From positions 2,418,001 through 2,482,000 of the forward strand of contig OZ251224.1 in assembly GCA_965240325.2 (NCBI GenBank): a stretch of 64,000 nt of DNA, read 5' to 3'. The DNA comes from Rebecca billardiae RCC1528 (taxonomy: Eukaryota; Haptophyta). Position 1 is the stretch's first letter; each line of letters begins with the position of its first letter. The position numbers and the translations under genes are program-made. The notes under the pieces were generated by a model that searched no databases, was not told the DNA's origin, and saw only the letters and a list, made by a program, of their open reading frames with translations. This document shows positions 40,274 to 49,412 of the stretch, one piece after another.

Positions 40274-41107
40274 ATGAGCGCCGCACCGGCCGGCGCGCCC
40301 CCGGTGGCGGGCGGTGCCGCGGCGGCTCCGCCGCCCCCGCAAGTGCCGCTGGAGCCTCGCGCGCCGACGGGCACGGCAACCGCGCCACCGGCGCAGCCGG
40401 CGCCACCGCCACGGCCGGCGGCGGCGGCGGCCGCGGCAGGCGCGTTGCCGCGGCCGCTGCCGGCGTCGCTCAGCCGCAGGCAGGACGTGCTCGACGGCGG
40501 CGTGGGCGCCGCGCGCGCGCTCGCGCAGCCCGAGGCGGACGGCCCGGTGCACGGCGTCTGGCTCCTCACCTTCGTCAACCACTGGAACCTCGAGCAGGAG
40601 CGGCTGGTCGTGCTCACCGACCGCTCCCTCCTCCGCGTGAAGTACAACTTCTTGCAGCAGCGCGTGGAGAAGTGCACGCGGCTGGCGCTCGCGGACGTCG
40701 AGGGCCTTACGCTGGGCCGCGTGCGCTACGCCGCGCACTCGTTCGCGGAGAACCTGCAGTCCGTGTCGCGCGGCGCGCCGATCTCGAGGCCGGGCGTGCG
40801 CATCCTGATGCGCGGCGACGAGCCCAGCGCGTGGGAGCGGTGGAACCCGCGCTCGAAGAAGATGGGCGAGCGCCGGGCGGTCTTCTGCTCGCACAACGAC
40901 GTCGCCGGCGGCGTGCCGCTCATCGAGCCGCTCGAGAGCGTCGACCACTTCGCCGCGGCGCTGCAGCGCGCGCTCGCCGTCGCCGCGCCCACGCTCACGC
41001 CCGTCGCGGCGGACATTGCGCTCGACTCGATGCTCGGCCTGCCGGCGATCGTGTACAACGAGTCGCGGCTGGGCGAGTGGCGCACGCGCGGCTCGATCGC
41101 ATTCTGA
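40274..41107 (+). CDS. TPRG1/TPRG1L-like protein with hSac2 domain
   Basis: ATG 40274 (MSAAPAGAPPVAGG) gives 277 residues. The first ~85 are Pro/Ala-rich and disordered. Residues ~90-277 match the hSac2-type domain of animal TPRG1/TPRG1L and INPP5F: GVWLLTFVNHWNLEQERLVV, LTDRSLLRVKYNFL, a core with RWNPRSKK, and the terminal LGEWRTRGSIAF, equivalent to the LGxxxTRGxxGF ending of the animal proteins. In animals the domain is found in a presynaptic protein and in a phosphoinositide phosphatase, where it supports dimerisation or membrane targeting; here no phosphatase domain is present. A membrane-trafficking role is plausible inference. Longer upstream reading is antisense to the minus genes and not supported. 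Confidence 0.75.
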   Translation: MSAAPAGAPPVAGGAAAAPPPPQVPLEPRAPTGTATAPPAQPAPPPRPAAAAAAAGALPRPLPASLSRRQDVLDGGVGAARALAQPEADGPVHGVWLLTFVNHWNLEQERLVVLTDRSLLRVKYNFLQQRVEKCTRLALADVEGLTLGRVRYAAHSFAENLQSVSRGAPISRPGVRILMRGDEPSAWERWNPRSKKMGERRAVFCSHNDVAGGVPLIEPLESVDHFAAALQRALAVAAPTLTPVAADIALDSMLGLPAIVYNESRLGEWRTRGSIAF

Positions 41108-42182
41108 GCGCGCCGCCCAGGCCGCGCGGCGCGCCCGAGTGACCTGGAGCCGACTCACGTGTCACCGTCTTCACGGCCGCTCAGCGCCGGTTGGCAAGCT
41201 ACCTCCGCTGGCCTGTAACTACTAAGCTAACTCTCTGAGTTACCTTAGAGGTTGCTCGGAAGAGGCCTCGCCGGGCCCTGGCGCTAAGATGCGGAGTCTG
41301 TTCTGATGCGTCGGAGTCTGCTCATGTAGTCTGCGCTGCTGATGTAACTACCGTACTATAGTCAGGCCGCGCGGCCGCGTCGTCACTACGTCAGGCCGTC
41401 AGCCTCAAGTAGCAGTGAGCCCCCGAATGAGCAGCGGAGCCGGAGTCGGTCACGGACTCGTGCATGAGCCTGAGGCTCCGACGGTCGGCGCGTTACCATC
41501 AAGTCAAGCCTCAAGGCGACGCCGACGAGACACTACAGACGAGCTTTGATAACACAGCGCAGGTCAGACGCCGAGAGAGTCAGATCCGCCCGCTTGGAGC
41601 CCTGGGCCGATTCTGACAACGTCATTAAGAAGCGCCGCGCAGCGGCCGCCAAGTGACCAAGTCGGCTCCGGCTTCGGTTGACCCCCGCCTTTGAAGTCCG
41701 GTCACTGGAGCGTTACGTCTTGACATGGAGATCGGCGGGATCGCCGCCTCTGATGATCTACAATCGCTCCTAGGCCGCACCCCAGGCGGTCCCGTTGGCC
41801 TTCGGGACGATATGACGATTGACGGCCGGATGGATCATTGTCAGCCAAACCTCCAATGTTCAGACTCTATTTTCTATATCTAATTACTCCAGCCCGGGTA
41901 CCATTTGCGCATATGTATACAGGTGTCCGGATCGATCCCGGATCACTCGGATGGTGCTGAAATCTGAGTAAGGGGCGGGTAATTACATAATAAAATTGGG
42001 TCTGAACCTATTGGGAGGTGGTCTGATGGCGCTGCCCCATAACCATTTCTCGTTGAAGTCATCAATTATTGGGGGGCGGAATTGGCATCGTCCGCTTGGT
42101 TGACCTCGGAGTTCGGCTCAGTAGGGCCAAGACGTAACGGTCTAAACGGAGCTTAGGGGGGTCAACCGGAGCTGGAGCCCAT

Positions 42183-42329
<147 letters not shown>

Positions 42330-42666
42330 CCCGTGGTGCCAACCAATGCTGCGGCGGCGCCCAATCGTCGCGCGCTCGGCTGAGGGCTGAGGCCAGTGAC
42401 GACAGGCGAGCAGCGTGTCGCCGTTGAACGCGTAGCAGTAACTGTCGTCCGTACGTAGTCTGAGTGTCTCGCAAGCTGACACGACGCATAAGTAAGACTG
42501 GCCGCGTATATATGTACGCCTCCGCCTAAGTGCCCCAAAGTAGGAGGCGTGTTGAGCCTGAGAGTGAAATAAGTGACTAGTGAGCCGGTCGTGACTCGTG
42601 TCACGTGTGGCCCTGTAGCTATTACTAGCTATAACCGGACCGCCCCGGGCAGGCCGGCACTACTGT

Positions 42667-42722
42667 AGCACTCTTAGTCTTACGCCCGAGTCTTACGGTC
42701 GACCGTAAGACTAAGAGTGCTC
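42667..42722. repeat. Palindrome of about 56 bp
   Basis: The arm AGCACTCTTAGTCTTACG is answered by CGTAAGACTAAGAGTGCT around a 19-base spacer that itself holds a partial repeat (GAGTCTTACGG). It would form a strong hairpin in either strand; it is not next to a gene end. Confidence 0.8.
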
Positions 42723-43153
42723 GTGCCCGAGTGGTCTTGTACGACCGGGCCACGATGACGATCGACTCTCAGGCTCAACAAGGCGGATGACTACGGTAGT
42801 AACCTTAGCTATAGGAAAATGCATGCCGTGTACGTAGCTATAGTATGATGTAGTATGTTGACCGCCATTGGCCAGGCGGCGCCGGCGCAGGTGTGCCGAT
42901 GAGCCGGCATCAGGCGGCAGGCGGCGCAGGCGGCGCAAGCGGCCCGGCCCTCATCACGCGGTGCCCGGTTTGGCCCGGGCGCCAGTGACTATAGCAGTCT
43001 AGCAGGTGCTGTGAGTGTGAGACTGCCCGCGCCGAGCTCACGTCTTGGCTTCGGAGCAGTTGGGCCCGCAATGCTGCCGCCAGAAGGGCGCGTGCGTAAT
43101 AACAAGAGAGCTAAGGTCGCGCTGTAGTCAATCACGCTGATGTCAAAGTTGCC

Positions 43154-45598
43154 TCAATGTGATGACGACGATGCCGCAGCGCTGCGCTCCCACTCGGTGC
43201 AGTGCGGCTTGTGTACCCGCCACGCGCGCTGCAGGTGCTCTCGACAGCAGAAGACCGCCACATGGCACCGCTCGCACTTCCTCACGCCGTGGCCCGACTG
43301 TGCGCACACCATGCAGCAAGTGGAGGCCACCTCGCGATCTCCTGCAAAGTCGCTGAGCAAAACGATGGGATCCACTCTGGCGCTGTCAAGCTCGTGGCCG
43401 CGGCGCAGCAGCCGCACGCCCTCGCCCACGTTGCGCTCCACGCCCTCTCCCGCCAGCAGCAGCCGCGCCAATCCCCCGTGTGCACTTGAGAGCCCGCGAT
43501 CGACTGCTAGCCGGTACCAGCGCGCCGCCTCGGCCATATCCGGCGGCACGCCCTCGCCCTCTTTGTAGCACCAGCCCAGGTTGCACTGCGCAGGTGCGTA
43601 GCCCTGCTCGGCCGCCAGCCGGTACCAGCGCACCACCTCGGCCCAATCCTGCTGCACGCCCTCGCCCTCACGATAACACTCACCCAGGTTGAACTGAGCA
43701 GTTGCGTGGCCCTGCTCGGCCGCCAGCCGGTACCAGCGCGCCGCCTCGGCCATATCCTGCTGCACGCCCTCGCCCTCACGATAACACTCACCCAGGTAGA
43801 ACTGAGCAGTTGCGTGGCCCTGCTCGGCCGCCAGCCGGTACCAGCGCACCGCCTCTGCCACATCCTGCGGCACGCCCTCGCCATTCTCGCAGCACAGGCC
43901 CAGGTTGTACTGCGCCAGTGCGTGGCCCTGCTCGGCCGCCAGCCGGTACCAGCGCGCCGCCTCGGCCATATCCTGCGGCACGCCCTCGCCATTCTCGCAG
44001 CACAGGCCCAGGTTGTACTGCGCCAGTGCGTGGCCCTGCTCGGCCGCCAGCCGGTACCAGCGCACCACCTCGGCCCAATCCTGCTGCACGCCCTCGCCCT
44101 CACGATAACACTCACCCAGGTAGAACTGAGCAGTTGCGTGGCCCTGCTCGGCCGCCAGCCGGTACCAGCGCGCCGCCTCTGCCCAATCCTGCTGCACGCC
44201 CTCGCCATTCTCGCAGCACAGGCCCAGGTTGTACTGCGCCAGTGCGTGGCCCTGCTCGGCCGCCAGCCGGTACCAGCGCGCCGCCTCGGCCATATCCTGC
44301 TGCACGCCCTCGCCCTCACGATAACACTCACCCAGGTAGAACTGAGCAGTTGCGTGGCCCTGCTCGGCCGCCAGCCGGTACCAGCGCGCCGCCTCTGCCC
44401 AATCCTGCTGCACGCCCTCGCCATTCTCGCAGCACAGGCCCAGGTTGTGCTGCGCCAGTGCGTGGCCCTGCTCGGCCGCCAGCCGGTACCAGCGCGCCGC
44501 CTCTGCCCAATCCTGCTGCACGCCCTCGCCCTCACGATAACACTCACCCAGGTAGAACTGAGCAGTTGCGTGGCCCTGCTCAGCTGCCAGCCGGTACCAG
44601 CGCACCGCCTCGGTCACATCCCGCAGCACGCCCTCGCCCTTATGGCAGCACCAGCCCAGCGCGCATTGTGCATCTGCATAGCTGTGCTCGGCCGCCAGCC
44701 GGTACAAGCGCGCCGCCTCGGTCATGTCCTGCGGCACGCCCTCGCCCTCAGCATAACACGCACCCAGGTTGGACTGCGCCCGTGCGTGGCCCTGCTCGGC
44801 CGCCAGCCGGTACCAGCGCACCGCCTCGGTCACATCCTGCGGCACGCCCTCGCCCTTCGCGCAGCACACGCCCAGGTTGCACTGCGCGGGTGCGTGGCCC
44901 TGCTCAGCCGCCAGCCGGTACCAGCGCACCGTCCTTGCCCTATTCTGCGGCACGCCCTCGCCCTTGGCGTAGCACCAGGCCAGCGCGTATTGTGCATATG
45001 CGTCGCCGTGCTCGGCCGCCAGCCGGAACCAGCGCACAGCCTCGGCCATATCACGCGCCACGCCCTCGCCCTTCTCGCAGCACAAGGCCAGCGCGCATTG
45101 TGCATCTGCATCGCCCTGCTCGGAGGCCAGCCGGTACCAGCGCACCGCCTCGGCCATGTCCTGCGGCACGCCATCGCCGTTCTGGCAGCACCAGCCCAGG
45201 TTGCACTGCGCAGCTGCGTAGCCCTGCTCGGCCGCCAGCCGGTACCAGCGTACCGCCTCGGCCTGGTCCTGCGGCATGCCCGCGCCATCACGGCAGCACA
45301 CGCCCAGCTTGAACTGCGCTGGTGCCAATCCCTGCTCGGCCGCCAGCCGGTACCAGCGCGCAGCTTCTTCGAGATCCTGCTCGTGCCCGTGCGCTCCCTG
45401 AGCGATGTGATCGCCCAGCCAATGCTGAGCGTCCGCGAACCCGCGATCCGCGGCGATGCGGCAGAGACGATCCGCCTCGCGCAGGTCGCGCGCGACGCCG
45501 TCGCCCACTTCGGTGCGTTGCGCTAGGATGAATGTGGCATGCGTGTCGCCCCGCCCCGACCGACGTCGGAGCAGCCTCACCGCGGCGTTGCCCTCCAT
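43154..45598 (-). CDS. Sel1-repeat protein with C-terminal MYND zinc finger (814 aa)
   Basis: ATG 45598 (MEGNAAVRLLRRRSGRGD) opens an intact 814-residue frame. About 20 Sel1-like repeats of 36 residues follow (consensus AEAARWYRLAAEQGHAxAQ, NLGxCCxNGEGVPQD), then a last degenerate GVRLLRRGHELDS unit. The MYND finger spans ~761-800 with all eight ligands (CxxC, CERC, CCREH, HKPHC). Sel1/TPR-like solenoids bind protein partners and MYND fingers bind proline-rich peptides, so an adaptor role is likely. Repeats ~9-17 alternate between two near-identical versions (YREGEG and CENGEG), giving a 72-residue higher-order unit typical of recent unequal crossing-over. Same family as the loci at 12.4, 47.8 and 55 kb. 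Confidence 0.9.
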   Translation of the reverse strand: MEGNAAVRLLRRRSGRGDTHATFILAQRTEVGDGVARDLREADRLCRIAADRGFADAQHWLGDHIAQGAHGHEQDLEEAARWYRLAAEQGLAPAQFKLGVCCRDGAGMPQDQAEAVRWYRLAAEQGYAAAQCNLGWCCQNGDGVPQDMAEAVRWYRLASEQGDADAQCALALCCEKGEGVARDMAEAVRWFRLAAEHGDAYAQYALAWCYAKGEGVPQNRARTVRWYRLAAEQGHAPAQCNLGVCCAKGEGVPQDVTEAVRWYRLAAEQGHARAQSNLGACYAEGEGVPQDMTEAARLYRLAAEHSYADAQCALGWCCHKGEGVLRDVTEAVRWYRLAAEQGHATAQFYLGECYREGEGVQQDWAEAARWYRLAAEQGHALAQHNLGLCCENGEGVQQDWAEAARWYRLAAEQGHATAQFYLGECYREGEGVQQDMAEAARWYRLAAEQGHALAQYNLGLCCENGEGVQQDWAEAARWYRLAAEQGHATAQFYLGECYREGEGVQQDWAEVVRWYRLAAEQGHALAQYNLGLCCENGEGVPQDMAEAARWYRLAAEQGHALAQYNLGLCCENGEGVPQDVAEAVRWYRLAAEQGHATAQFYLGECYREGEGVQQDMAEAARWYRLAAEQGHATAQFNLGECYREGEGVQQDWAEVVRWYRLAAEQGYAPAQCNLGWCYKEGEGVPPDMAEAARWYRLAVDRGLSSAHGGLARLLLAGEGVERNVGEGVRLLRRGHELDSARVDPIVLLSDFAGDREVASTCCMVCAQSGHGVRKCERCHVAVFCCREHLQRAWRVHKPHCTEWERSAAASSSSH

Positions 45599-45804
45599 CG
45601 CGGCCGGATGAGTAGATCAGCCGGGTACAGCTCGAAAATCCCGGATCGTGTTTTTGCGCTCCACCACGATGGCGCTCACGCCGTTTGTTCACGTCGGTGT
45701 TTGAGAGGGCATCAGACGAAGCGTTCAAGCCGCAAGTCTCGTGGGCTAGTTCCATGCCGTTGAGGAGCACGAGCACCAGCAAGTTTGTCTCACTTTGGGG
45801 GGGG

Positions 45805-46258
45805 GAGGGCACTTTGAGACAAACCGCGTGCGCACGCCCGAAGAGCTCACCAACTGGGGAGAGCAAGCTTCCCATGGGCTCTTGGCGCGTATCTGGCGTC
45901 CCTACTACCTCCCATGGCATGGCCAGCCGTCAGGCTGGCGTCCGCTTGCAGTAGTAGACTACCTTGCTCACGTCACTGAAGGGCACCGTGCATCGCGGTT
46001 CGCGGCCGTCTCACAGTGGCAGGGCACGACGTTCGGCGGCTACGGTTGGTGCGTGCAGGCCAGGCATGGGCAGCGGAGCGGCCGGCAAACGGGCGGAGGT
46101 GCCAGGCATGCACCTTGGGCACACATGTGACGCGCCTCGACAGACTTGCGTCCACCTCACCGGGCGCTGTAGCGCGTGCGAGGCGGGCGCCATGCACCAC
46201 GCCCAGTGGGTGCCACTGGGCCGCCACCGGGCCGCCGCCTTTGTCTCAAAGTGCCCTC
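45805..46258. mobile_element. MITE-like element with 19-bp inverted ends
   Basis: GAGGGCACTTTGAGACAAA at 45805-45823 is matched by its exact reverse complement at 46240-46258. The 454-bp interior has no coding capacity. A further inverted copy of TTTGTCTCACTTT sits just outside the left end (45784-45796), so the left terminus is itself a hairpin. No convincing target duplication. Confidence 0.6.
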
Positions 46259-46920
46259 TGTCTCTTTCTGCCCTCATCGACCTGTAAGGGCCCTTGCACC
46301 GGCGTTGGGCCCGCGACGAAAGTCACGACACCGGCCGACAGAGCACCGCCTGCACCGCCATCGAATACAATAGCTTGAGCGCTGCTTGAGCTTGCTGGAG
46401 CGCGATCCACCTGCGCTGCGCGGCTTGCATGGACCTGTCGTGCCCCGGTCGAGGGCGGTGCATGTCCGGATGTCAGCTGGCAGTCTCAGCCGCTGGTACA
46501 GTAGCAGCTGGTCCAGCCTGCCCCGTGCGCCCCGGGCGGCCGCATGCGTGCTTGCCGCTTGATCTAGCTGGCTGGCTGGCTGCGGCATGCGAGGTTGCGG
46601 CGTCCAGGGAGCGCTGCGCCCGCTGCTGCGGCGCCTCCTCGTCGTGCACGTTGTCGCCCTAAGGCGAGTCTAGGTTCGCATGGAGGGGGGCAGCAGGGAC
46701 TGGCGCGGTCGACGCCAGGCGCGCCGCCTTGTACGCGCATGGCGTCATCAGGAGACCGACTCTACTCTAGGAGAGCGCATCTCATATTCTTCGTTGCAAA
46801 CTGTATGATGATTTACCTACACAGACGGGTATGACGGCGCAGGTCTCCTGACGATTCGTCGTCGGCAGTGCCCGATCGTCGACAAGTCGGCGTTGGTGGC
46901 AGAGCACCGGTCGCCTGCTT

Positions 46921-46985
46921 TTTTCTTAAATTCCCCTTTATAACGGGCTCCGGGTGATCAGACTGGCGGCCGAAGCCTCCATCCA
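46921..46985 (-). promoter_or_regulatory. Orphan copy of a Sel1-MYND upstream block
   Basis: The reverse complement reads GGAGGCTTCGGCCGCCAG, then GATCACCCGGAGCCCGTTAT and AAAGG, nearly identical to 54847-54900 upstream of the intact Sel1-MYND gene. Here no gene follows downstream on the minus strand, so it is a relic or a dispersed repeat. Confidence 0.5.
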
Positions 46986-47334
46986 GCGTTGGTTGTTTGC
47001 TTGCAGGCTTGCCGTGCCAAATTCGGTTGCAACAAGTAACATCACACATGTCCCAGCTATGATCAATTATTCATCATTATTCATACAGTGATACACACAT
47101 AATCATCGCGTAATATCAATTAAGCATGCCGCTGATAACTAGTGAGCCGCTGTTTTTTTTAGCGCATCATATATGCAGCACAATCATATGCAACGCCACT
47201 CAGGGCATATGGTCGCGTGGCGCCTGGCGACCGACAACGGACTCTGACTCAGTGACTCTGATGAGGGCCTCGGAGGCAGACTGCCAATAACTAGCAGCAC
47301 ATGCGCGCGGAGCCGTGCGCCGCAACACTACTCG

Positions 47335-47792
47335 TCTGCAGGGCTCCGGCGGACGGCAAGTTGGTTGGCCCGGCAAGCGCACTGCTGACTCGTCTCGGCC
47401 ACGCAGGAGCGCATGGCTGAAAGCCGTCCGCCTGAGTGAGAGAGTCTCGTGGATCCAGCGCCAATAACTGCCAAGCCGCTCAGACCGCGCCGAGCTGCCG
47501 CGCCGTCCACGCCCCCAAAAGGCCCACTCCCGCCGCCCGAGCATCCTGACTCGGACGACTTTCACTTTGCAGGCCGCAGCGGGCCTCAACTCTCAAGTAG
47601 CCGTAGGCCGCCGCGCCGCTGAAGGCGCAGCCGACGACCCCGGTGTGGAGTCACTAGCTAGTCAGCACGTGGCTGCACGTGCGACTCTGACAGAATGACT
47701 CTCGCCCTCTCGGATGGCGACGACATGGTCGACATGCGCCTCACCCCCGGCCCCACCGCGGCCGCGCTGCCAGTGCCCGCCCGTTCGGTCGG
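47335..47792 (+). pseudogene. Decayed duplicate of the kelch gene's first exon
   Basis: The block follows the kelch exon 1 DNA at 49600-49925 in order, e.g. CGGCAAG...GCGCA, CAGGAGCGCA, CCGCGCCGAGCTGCCGC, CGGCCCCACCGCGGCCGCGC, but with many substitutions, indels and frame stops. Neither the start of exon 1 nor the kelch propellers are present. It lies 3' of the decayed Sel1-MYND copy, whereas the intact kelch gene lies at its 5' side, which implies tandem duplication of a divergent Sel1/kelch pair. Confidence 0.7.
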
Positions 47793-47820
47793 CGCATCAC
47801 GCGTGCAGCGCAGTGCCATA

Positions 47821-49253
47821 TTACGCGGTACATGCGCGCTGCGCTTCCACTCGGGCCGAATATAGGGTGAGCAGAGTTGTAACTGACTCAGTGTGAAGAC
47901 GATGATGCCGCCTCAGCGCTGCGCTTCCCCTCGGTGCAGTGCGGCTTGTGCACCACCACGCGCGCTGCAGGTGCTCGCGGCTGCAGAAGACCGCCACGTG
48001 GCAGCGCTCACACTTCCTCACGCCACGGCCCGACTGTGCGCACACCATGCAGCACGTGGAGGCCACCTCGCGATCTGCGGCGTAGCCGCTGAGCCAAAAC
48101 ATCGGATCCAGGGAGGCGCTGTCAAGCTCGTGCCCGCGGCGCAGCAGCCGCACGCCCTCGCCTACGTTGCGCTCCACGCCCGCGCCTGCCAGCACCAGCC
48201 GCGCCAATCCGACGTGTGCACGTGGGAGCCCGCCGTCGACTGCTAGCCTGAACAAGCGCGCCGCCTCAGCCCAGTCCTGCGGGACGCCCTCGCCCCTCTC
48301 GCACCACACGCCCAGGTTGAACTGCGCATCTGCGTTGCCCTGCTCGGCCGCCAGCCGATACCAGCGCGCCGCCTCGGCCATGTCCTGCGGCACGCCCCCG
48401 CCCTTCTCGCAGCACACGCCCAGGTTGAACTGCGCAACTGCGTTGCCCTGCTCGGCCGCCAGCCGATACCAGCGCACCGCCTCGGCCATGTCCTGCGGCA
48501 CGCCCTCGCCCTTGGCGCAGCACACGCCCAGGTTGCACTGCGCAAGTGCGTCGCACTGCTCGGCGGCCAGCCGGTACCAGCGCGCCCCCTCGGCCATATC
48601 TTGCGGCACGCCCTCGCCCTTCTCGCAGAACACACCCAGGTTGTACTGCGCCCGTGCGTTGCCCTGCTCGGCCGCCAGCCGGTACCAGCGCGCCGCCTCG
48701 GACGTATCTTGCGGCACGCCCTCGCCCGTCACGCAGCACTTGCCCAGGTTGCACTGCGCATTTACGTTGCCCTGCTCGGCCGCCAGCCGGTACCAGCGCG
48801 CCGCCTCGGCCCAATCCTGCGGCACACCCTCGCCCTTAAAGCAGCACACGCCCAGGTCGAACTGCGCATCTACGTTGCCCTGCTCGGCCGCCAGCCGGTA
48901 CCAGCGCGCCGCCTCGGTCATGTCCTGCGGCACGACTGTGCCCAAACTGAAGCACCTGCCCAGCGCGTACTGCGCTGGTGCAAACCCCTGCTCGGCCGCC
49001 AGCCGGTACCAGCGCACACCTTCTTCGAGATCCTGCTCGTGCCCGTGCCTTCCCTGGGCGTGGAGATTGCCCAGCCAATGCTGAGCGTCCGCGAGCCCAC
49101 GATCCGCGGCGATGCGGCAGAGGCGAGCCGCCTCGCGCACGTCGCGCGCGACGCCGTCGCCCACTTCGGTGCGCTTCGCCAGCATGAACGTCGCACGCGC
49201 GTCGCCCCGCCCCGACCGGCGTCGGAGCAGCCTCACCGCCGCGTCGCCCCCAT
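47821..49253 (-). pseudogene. Decaying Sel1-repeat/MYND gene
   Basis: About ten Sel1 repeats remain in frame, but both ends are damaged relative to the intact copies. At the start, the family sequence ATGGAGGGCGAC has lost its A (ATGGGGGCGAC, 49253 downward), so the ATG is out of frame with the repeats; the open frame upstream has no ATG. At the end, one base is missing in the MYND finger near 47955, changing RAWRVHKPHC to RAWWCTSRTA and removing the last zinc ligands; translation then runs to 47821 in a foreign tail. An internal ATG at 49186 could still start a shortened protein. It is divergent from the kelch gene. Confidence 0.7.
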
Positions 49254-49412
49254 CGCGTCGGACACCCCTCGAAAAGCCTCGGAGCAAGCTCGGAGGGTGA
49301 CGAGAGTCGGAGACCGTTGGTCGTTTGTGAAGCGGCAGCAGCAGCTCTTGATCGGTGGAGCTCGGCAGCTCGCGGGTGCGCAACGGTGAGTTGCGCGCGC
49401 TCGCGCACAGGT

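Larger units (their letters stand above)
45599..47334. other. Intergenic region with a small MITE and a promoter-like block
   Basis: No gene can be supported here. It holds a 454-bp inverted-repeat element (45805-46258) and a block at 46921-46985 that duplicates the sequence upstream of the intact 55 kb Sel1-MYND gene. 47050-47200 is AT-rich. Confidence 0.55.

Noticed and set aside
38888-41107. 739-codon plus-strand frame as a single gene
   Set aside because: Only the part from ATG 40274 matches a known family. The rest is antisense to the galactosyltransferase and the small membrane gene.
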